From contig NZ_QUSX01000001.1 in the NCBI RefSeq assembly GCF_003933245.1, positions 1,984,001 through 2,048,000 of the forward strand: a DNA stretch of 64,000 nucleotides, written 5' to 3'. The DNA is from Maribacter algicola. Lineage in GTDB: Bacteria; Bacteroidota; Bacteroidia; Flavobacteriales; Flavobacteriaceae. The position numbers and the translations under genes are program-made. How positions within the stretch are numbered: position 1 is the stretch's first letter; each line of letters begins with the position of its first letter. The notes under the pieces were generated by a model. It did not search any database and was not told the origin of the DNA. It was given only the letters and a program-made list of their open reading frames with translations. Below, piece by piece: positions 59,145 through 64,000 of this stretch.

Positions 59145-61304
59145 CTACTTAGATGGCAAGACTAGATGTCGGTCAAAGTATTCGATTATCTTACCAAACA
59201 GATAGCGATCGTAATATTGCTCACGGCTCCATCCATGCGTCGCACCCGGTGCAAACGCAAAGTCGAAGTCTTTGCCCTGTTTGATTAGTTCTTCGGCTAA
59301 CACGGCTATCGTCTTGAAGGGCACCACATGGTCCTGCATGCCGTGGATAAACAGGAGTTTATCTTTCAGATTCGCTGCATAGTTGAGCGCTTTTCTTTCG
59401 AAGACCTCTGGGTGTGACTGTGGGCTACGAACAATCGCAACGTCGTCCGTGCCAAAGAACATTGGGTCAACAGCCGCCGCTGCAGCAACACCCACCTGGA
59501 ATAAGCCCGGCTTCATCAACAGCGAATAAACGGAGAGAGTGCCACCGTAACTGCTGCCCCAGATGCCGATGCGATCGGGATCGACATAATCCAGAGACTC
59601 CATGTAGGCAACGGCACTCGCATAATCCTCAATGTCTTGGTCGGCAAAACCCAGAAGGAATTCTTCACGGAATGCCCGGCCATAACCATTGCTACCACGT
59701 GAATCCACCTGTACGATAATATATCCCTTCTTGACCAGCAATTGCTGTACGAGGCTGTAGTTACCTGCCCATCGGTTCCTTGCTGTATTCGAATACACGG
59801 GCCCAAACAGCACTGGATACTTCGTACCGGGCTGCATGTTGGTAGGTTTCAGAATCCTGGCATGCAGCGTGTAGTCATCTACAAGACTAGGGAAACTAAC
59901 GTATTCCGCAGCTGTCCAGGTTCGCTTCGTGAAGGCGGGCAATGGCGAGTGGGTTACTCGCGTAGCGTCACCACCCTCGCTGCTTACTGCGTAAAGTTCG
60001 GGCGGCGATGTGTCGTTGCTATGTATGAATGCCAAGTGCCGGCCATGTGGTGAGGGGTAGCCAACGTTCTGGCCGGAAAGATTTGTCACTTGTTTTGGAT
60101 CACCACCGGACAGATTCAGGCGATACACGTGTTGTTCATACGGATTAACGCCGTTGCCTTCATAAAACAGCGCACCACCAGCAATAATTGGGGCGGATAA
60201 CACATCGTAGGAGGGATCTGTCAGTAGCTGCGGACTATCCCTAGACGGTGAGGCATCGATTGTATAAAGGCCGTAGCGATCACCCATATCGCTTAAGAAA
60301 ACGACACTCTTTCCATCAGAATCCCAGGTAGACCCAAACGATGTATACATGCGGCTCTCTCGAACACCTCGCCAAATCTCGCGCAGTTGGCTTTCTCTGG
60401 GTGCAACGACGAACAGCTTACGTTCAACGGCGGTGTCGGATGCGGTATCAACCAGCAGAGCACCGTCCGGTGACCAGTTGAAGTCAATGACCTGGTTGGC
60501 GTTCGGGTCTGGTAAATTTAAATACATAATGGTACCACTCTCTACATCGAGGAGGCCAACCCTGCGAAGCTCGTTTGGATCGCCCGGATAACTTCTGCGT
60601 ACCTCGTTAGGATTGGTTTCGGTAGCGAGGAAATCTGGGAACGGCACTTTTCGCATCTCGCGTCGGTCAACGACATGAATTGCGATTATCTTGCCATTGG
60701 GCGACCACTTGTACGTTGGCCCACTCCAGATGCCTGGACCTATTTCACGTTCCGGTCGACTGTAGCGTCCCTTCCCTAAGCTCGAGAGACTGGCGATGCC
60801 GATCTCGGTGAGCTGGCGATTCTGTTTGGAAGAGAAGTCAGCAAGCCAAAGGTCACCGTTCCGTATATAAGCCGCTTGGTTGCCGCTTGGTGATATCGAC
60901 AGGTCATGTGCACCTGACTCGACTGGCATAAGCTTGAGGTCGTCTCCTTGGCTCAGGGATGTTTGCCAAAGGTCATTACCTCGAAGGCTGACGATTGTAT
61001 TCGCGCCGCTCCAGACAATATCGCGTACGGATGCGGATGCCGTATTGGAACGGAGGCGCACTTCCTTCCCATCGCTCGTGGATACCCAGAGGCCACGTTC
61101 AGGATTTCCAGGTTCACTCCAGGAAAAGGCGAAGTGCTTGCTATTCGGTGCCCACACAGGCCGGGAAGGGGTTGTTCCCGTCAGTTTTGGTTTTGCAAAT
61201 AGGTCATCCAGCGTGAGCTCACCTTCCTGTGCTGTGACTTTTGCGTGCATCGCCATCAGTAAACCTAGCACTACCAATGTTTGCCAAAAAGAAATCTGTT
61301 GCAT
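59145..61304 (-). CDS. S9 family prolyl oligopeptidase/DPP IV-like peptidase, exported
   Basis: The protein has 719 residues, with a signal peptide (ends KVTAQE). Residues about 30-440 are a beta-propeller of the DPP IV type. Residues about 465-719 are an alpha/beta hydrolase with triad Ser585 (WGSSYGG), Asp658 (MQDHVV) and His690 (ATHGWS). It removes N-terminal dipeptides or cuts small peptides in the periplasm. Base use differs strongly: 59401-59460 has about 33 G+C in 60, against 18 in 62101-62160. This suggests transfer from another group. A tRNA-like scar lies upstream. Confidence 0.9.
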   Translation of the reverse strand: MQQISFWQTLVVLGLLMAMHAKVTAQEGELTLDDLFAKPKLTGTTPSRPVWAPNSKHFAFSWSEPGNPERGLWVSTSDGKEVRLRSNTASASVRDIVWSGANTIVSLRGNDLWQTSLSQGDDLKLMPVESGAHDLSISPSGNQAAYIRNGDLWLADFSSKQNRQLTEIGIASLSSLGKGRYSRPEREIGPGIWSGPTYKWSPNGKIIAIHVVDRREMRKVPFPDFLATETNPNEVRRSYPGDPNELRRVGLLDVESGTIMYLNLPDPNANQVIDFNWSPDGALLVDTASDTAVERKLFVVAPRESQLREIWRGVRESRMYTSFGSTWDSDGKSVVFLSDMGDRYGLYTIDASPSRDSPQLLTDPSYDVLSAPIIAGGALFYEGNGVNPYEQHVYRLNLSGGDPKQVTNLSGQNVGYPSPHGRHLAFIHSNDTSPPELYAVSSEGGDATRVTHSPLPAFTKRTWTAAEYVSFPSLVDDYTLHARILKPTNMQPGTKYPVLFGPVYSNTARNRWAGNYSLVQQLLVKKGYIIVQVDSRGSNGYGRAFREEFLLGFADQDIEDYASAVAYMESLDYVDPDRIGIWGSSYGGTLSVYSLLMKPGLFQVGVAAAAAVDPMFFGTDDVAIVRSPQSHPEVFERKALNYAANLKDKLLFIHGMQDHVVPFKTIAVLAEELIKQGKDFDFAFAPGATHGWSREQYYDRYLFGKIIEYFDRHLVLPSK

Positions 61305-61315
61305 GTTTTTTTGCT

Positions 61316-61435
61316 TTAGTAACTGTCTAGTAAAATACTTTTATACTGCTTAAATAGTACTCTCGCCATTGAAGCGTGTGCTTTCTGAACGTCTTTCAAG
61401 TCGGATTTTTTTGGTTTTCTTGTCATCACTTCCAT
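61316..61435 (-). CDS. Possible tiny basic protein before the S9 peptidase
   Basis: ATG 61435 (or 61426) to TAA 61316 gives 36-39 residues: MTRKPKKSDLKDVQKAHASM and on to ILLDSY. A second frame over the same bases reads WANIRAETGMRNGSDDKKTK. Both look coding-like, so at most one is real; the region may be debris of a longer gene. No family recognised. Confidence 0.25.
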   Translation of the reverse strand: MEVMTRKPKKSDLKDVQKAHASMARVLFKQYKSILLDSY

Positions 61436-61961
61436 TGCGCATACCGGTCTCGGCACGTATGTTTGCCCAGTATTGGTTATTATTTATAAATATAGTAGAT
61501 TCCTAATTACTAATAAGAGCTTAAAATAGAAGGGACAAGGAGGTCCTGGCGAGATACATTAAATGATATCGTTTCAAAGAAATCACGCCCATCTATATTT
61601 TTCTTTGAATCCTTACAGTACCTAAATCCTGTTTCTCAAAGGTCTAATGATGTGCGAGCAAGGATGATAAAGAGAGGTATGTTTAATAGGTTTTCTAAAA
61701 AGTTGTTTGTGTTACAGATGTGTTACAAGAACAAAAAAGCACTCAAGCAAGCTCGGCGTTTTCTATGCGAATTCTTTTTTAGTGATTGCGACAAGATTCG
61801 AACGTGTGACAGTCTGCTAGCGCGCGAATCCTTATCGAGTGGTCTACAGACTATCGGTTTTCTTTACCACACTATTGGAATCGTGCGGTAGAGGGGGTAA
61901 TCTTGTTGCATAAAAACAACTATTATTTATTATTCAAACTGTGCGAAAATTATTATTGAAT
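61436..61961. other. Intergenic region with possible integration scar
   Basis: 526 bases. One plus-strand frame (61652-61891) runs through the tRNA-like piece and is taken as spurious. Upstream of it, 61610-61700 reads PVSQRSNDVRARMIKRGMFN in one frame, which belongs to no family I know. No terminator or dyad seen. Confidence 0.35.
61784..61830 (-). tRNA. tRNA-like 3' fragment, probably a pseudo-tRNA
   Basis: On the minus strand GTTCGAATC (complement of 61795-61803) is a canonical T-loop. The flanking ACACG/CTTGT forms a 5-bp stem with one mismatch, and CGCAATC could be the 3' half of an acceptor stem. The matching 5' acceptor half GATTGCG was not found at the required distance, so the gene is incomplete. 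Such 3' tRNA ends often mark integration sites. Confidence 0.25.
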
Positions 61962-62789
61962 TCACAAAACAAAATTATACGTATTTGAACCATTTTTCCG
62001 AATGTGCCTTTTGACCTCAAAATTCGCATTTTGGTTCCAATATGAGATGTTAGAAAAGAAATAATTCGTTGGATAAGCCTTAACATAGATAGTATCTCCT
62101 TGTTTAAAACCAACTTCTTCAAATAGTTTAAAATCAAACCTGGACCAAAGGAAAATTCTGTCAGTAGTATAGCCTTCTTCCAAAGGGGAGGAACTGTTAT
62201 TATCACCTCCGTAGGAACTTGCGGATAAATAACGTAAATCATAATTCAGAAAATTAACAGAAGAATCTTTTGAAAAAAAGAACTCATTTCTAACTAATTG
62301 CCAGTTATCATCAGCAAAATAAGTATGGGTGGTTCTACCAAGATATCCATTTTCGAATTTCATGTTTAGAATGGTCAAGTCTGCTTTTGGAAATTCCAGT
62401 AATCTAACCTTGGAAATGATATCAATTGTTTCATTATTCTTTATCTTAAGTGTATCATAAGATCCATATCTTGGCTTTTCGAGTACCATTAGCAATTCAC
62501 CTATTTCAATATCTTCAATTATATAAGTGCTATCCTTATACATTGAATAATTACCTAAAATGGTATTATCTTTAAGAATTTTGATTTTAATGTCACTATA
62601 GTTGTAGGACTCTTTTCCGTACCTATCAAAAAGTTGTAGGGTTCCTTTAATGGAGCCAGTTTTTATTGGTATCTCCTGTAGTTCCTCTGATTCCGGTTTA
62701 ATAGATTCTTTTGAACAACCTAAGAGAACTACGATCGTGAGAAGCAAAATTTCGAATTTCAGAAACCTGTTTATGTATTTTGTATTCAT
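61962..62789 (-). CDS. Hypothetical lipoprotein with carboxypeptidase-regulatory-like start
   Basis: The protein has 275 residues from ATG 62789 (MNTKYINRFLKFEILLL), a lipoprotein signal with lipobox LLGCSKE. Earlier Met codons overlap the previous gene's end. The first domain (about 45-130) looks like a Greek-key carboxypeptidase-regulatory domain: GSIKGTLQLFDRYGKESYNY, ILKDNTILGNY, YIIEDIEIGELLMVLEK. The rest is beta-rich and unrecognised. It starts 7 bases after the preceding gene, so one operon is likely. A surface or periplasmic binding role is a guess. Confidence 0.6.
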   Translation of the reverse strand: MNTKYINRFLKFEILLLTIVVLLGCSKESIKPESEELQEIPIKTGSIKGTLQLFDRYGKESYNYSDIKIKILKDNTILGNYSMYKDSTYIIEDIEIGELLMVLEKPRYGSYDTLKIKNNETIDIISKVRLLEFPKADLTILNMKFENGYLGRTTHTYFADDNWQLVRNEFFFSKDSSVNFLNYDLRYLSASSYGGDNNSSSPLEEGYTTDRIFLWSRFDFKLFEEVGFKQGDTIYVKAYPTNYFFSNISYWNQNANFEVKRHIRKNGSNTYNFVL

Positions 62790-62796
62790 TGGATTA

Positions 62797-64000
62797 TTAT
62801 TCGTTGTAAGGTAAACCGATATATTCGTGTGATTGCAAAAGTGAATTTCCTGGAACTTGTTGTCTCCATAAATATAATACTGTAGATTGAAACTCAAGAT
62901 TATCTAAATCCATTTTCGGAAAACGTGTTTTAAGTTCTTTAGGGAAATCTTCAAGTGTTAATTTATTTTCATCATCCAAATCAATTGCCCAACTTGTAAA
63001 GCTATAATTAGCATTGAGCTGTGAGCCTGCAGAGTTTTTCCAATAATGTTGAGTAGCAGCAAACTCAACGTTGGCCTCAAATTCAAAATTAAATGGGGTG
63101 GTTTCCAACCATTTTGCGTTTGGTTTTGAAGGAATAACGATTTCGGTTAGTTTATTTCCATAGTTAACTATACCATAATTATAACCTTCATTAAGGGAAA
63201 TATTGAATATGGTTCTATAGCGTTCGAAACGATCTAAATACCCCAATTTCAAGGGACTGGTAGTGACAGAAGGGTTTAGTGGCTTGATTACATCGTTCAG
63301 ACAATAACCATAGCGATCATGAAAGGCCTGCCATTCATCAAAACCGGCAATATTAAGAAGATAAAAACTATTTCTGGGCAATACCAATTCTACATAATGA
63401 TCGAAATTCTTAAAATCAGTCAAAAAATCGGCTTTTACAGGATAAGTTCCATCCGCATTGAACTCATCATAATATTTAAGATTATTATAGGCGTCTAAAA
63501 TGGTTATAATACCATCATATACTTTGTATTTATCAAAATCTACATTAAGCTCTAAATAGCCATTGATACTTCTTCCGGAACCTCTTATTCCCGATTTTTG
63601 GGTGGCATCTGTAAAAATAATGTTGGCTGGCCATGCCCCTGTATTATTGTTAACCGGAATGTTGGTGATATTGCAATCAATGGTGACCCTTTCCAAAGTA
63701 GAATTTTCATTTGGAACCTCCTCAAAACCAAAAACATCTTCAGCACCCCTTTTAATCAAGCTTTTTGTATTTAAATAATGTATGTCTCCAGATTCATGTC
63801 TGTAATCCAGTGTGGTAATACGAATGTTTTCTGAGATAGTGTCAAGAGAGCCATAAAATGATATTTTTCCTATAGATTCAATTTTTTTGTAATCAAGTAA
63901 TTTTCCTGTTTCTTCATGGATAATTATCCAATATTCACTTACAGGAAGTGATTTGACGTCAAGTGTGTAATATGGAACCGGGTCAGGTAAAGACTCTGGC
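62797..64000 (-). CDS. Hypothetical secreted protein, 5' end outside window
   Basis: The frame remains open to the window end, so the start lies beyond 64000; the visible part has about 400 residues. It is rich in Tyr, Asn and Phe and beta-like (NGYLELNVDFDKYKVYDGII, YVELVLPRNSFYLLNIAGF, FNFEFEANVEFAATQHYW). No catalytic motif or known family seen. Its stop is 7 bases before the lipoprotein start, which suggests a pair acting together at the cell surface. Low G+C is like the host genome. Confidence 0.6.
   Translation of the reverse strand, partial: PESLPDPVPYYTLDVKSLPVSEYWIIIHEETGKLLDYKKIESIGKISFYGSLDTISENIRITTLDYRHESGDIHYLNTKSLIKRGAEDVFGFEEVPNENSTLERVTIDCNITNIPVNNNTGAWPANIIFTDATQKSGIRGSGRSINGYLELNVDFDKYKVYDGIITILDAYNNLKYYDEFNADGTYPVKADFLTDFKNFDHYVELVLPRNSFYLLNIAGFDEWQAFHDRYGYCLNDVIKPLNPSVTTSPLKLGYLDRFERYRTIFNISLNEGYNYGIVNYGNKLTEIVIPSKPNAKWLETTPFNFEFEANVEFAATQHYWKNSAGSQLNANYSFTSWAIDLDDENKLTLEDFPKELKTRFPKMDLDNLEFQSTVLYLWRQQVPGNSLLQSHEYIGLPYNE

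Noticed and set aside
61784..61880. Complete tRNA gene
   Set aside because: Only a T-arm with one mismatch and a 3' acceptor half are visible; no pairing 5' acceptor, D-arm or anticodon arm could be placed.
61652..61891. 79-codon plus-strand frame with DKIRTCDSLLARE
   Set aside because: This kind of peptide is a known artefact of reading through tRNA-like T-loops; taken as spurious.
1..64000. CRISPR arrays, toxin-antitoxin pairs, restriction or secretion systems
   Set aside because: No regularly spaced repeats and no characteristic gene pairs or signatures were seen on either strand.

Overview
The window reads as a chromosome segment of a marine-type member of the Flavobacteriaceae (Bacteroidetes). 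Supporting features are low G+C over most of its length, promoters of the TAnnTTTG type, few Shine-Dalgarno sequences, a TonB receptor/FecR/ECF-sigma trio, a large BNR-repeat secreted protein, WG-repeat and FAS1 lipoproteins, and gene families typical of this group. Genus cannot be fixed from the sequence.

Layout. (1) 1-11.7 kb, G+C-richer: a sugar-acid catabolism fragment (enolase-superfamily dehydratase, RraA-like aldolase, FAH-family hydrolase) with two broken neighbours (N-terminus of a PQQ dehydrogenase, C-terminus of an amidohydrolase), a 1041-residue BNR-repeat protein, and a minus-strand set of DUF885 peptidase, APC permease and an aldo/keto reductase-Rid fusion. (2) 11.7-51.3 kb, A+T-richer: a dense stress and dormancy block. 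It holds four tandem-domain universal stress proteins, a PAS histidine kinase with a receiver-CRP regulator, a second receiver-CRP regulator, ribosome hibernation factor, Hsp20, PfkB, GCS2-CBS ligase with an aspartoacylase-like protein, M50-CBS protease, Upp, a P-type ATPase, patatin, YtxH/holin-like proteins, AckA-Pta, PEP synthase, a PNPOx-like flavoprotein, an Mla-type lipid transporter, a LOG protein and an L,D-transpeptidase. (3) 51.3-64 kb: TonB receptor/FecR/sigma, a lipoprotein, an IS3 relic, a four-domain FAS1 lipoprotein, a G+C-rich S9 peptidase beside a tRNA-like scar, and two lipoprotein-type genes running off the window.

The main discovery is in region 2. Fifteen copies of a 14-bp dyad, ATGAY-N4-RTCAT, sit in front of nearly every transcription unit between 13.8 and 49.4 kb. 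I found none by eye in the intergenic gaps outside that interval. In most cases a Bacteroidetes -7 box (TAnnTTTG or a close variant) is centred 33 bp from the dyad centre, often on both sides of a divergent pair. This is what an activator of the CRP/FNR family bound near -41.5 would look like. Two receiver-CRP fusion proteins are encoded among the targets, and both keep the E-x3-R pair in the recognition helix. The partner kinase has a PAS domain whose His66 and Arg86 align with the haem-ligand His and distal Arg of FixL. The target list resembles the mycobacterial DosR dormancy regulon. I infer an oxygen- or redox-controlled quiescence regulon gathered into one 36-kb block. The sites and spacing are seen directly; the regulator, signal and physiology are inference.
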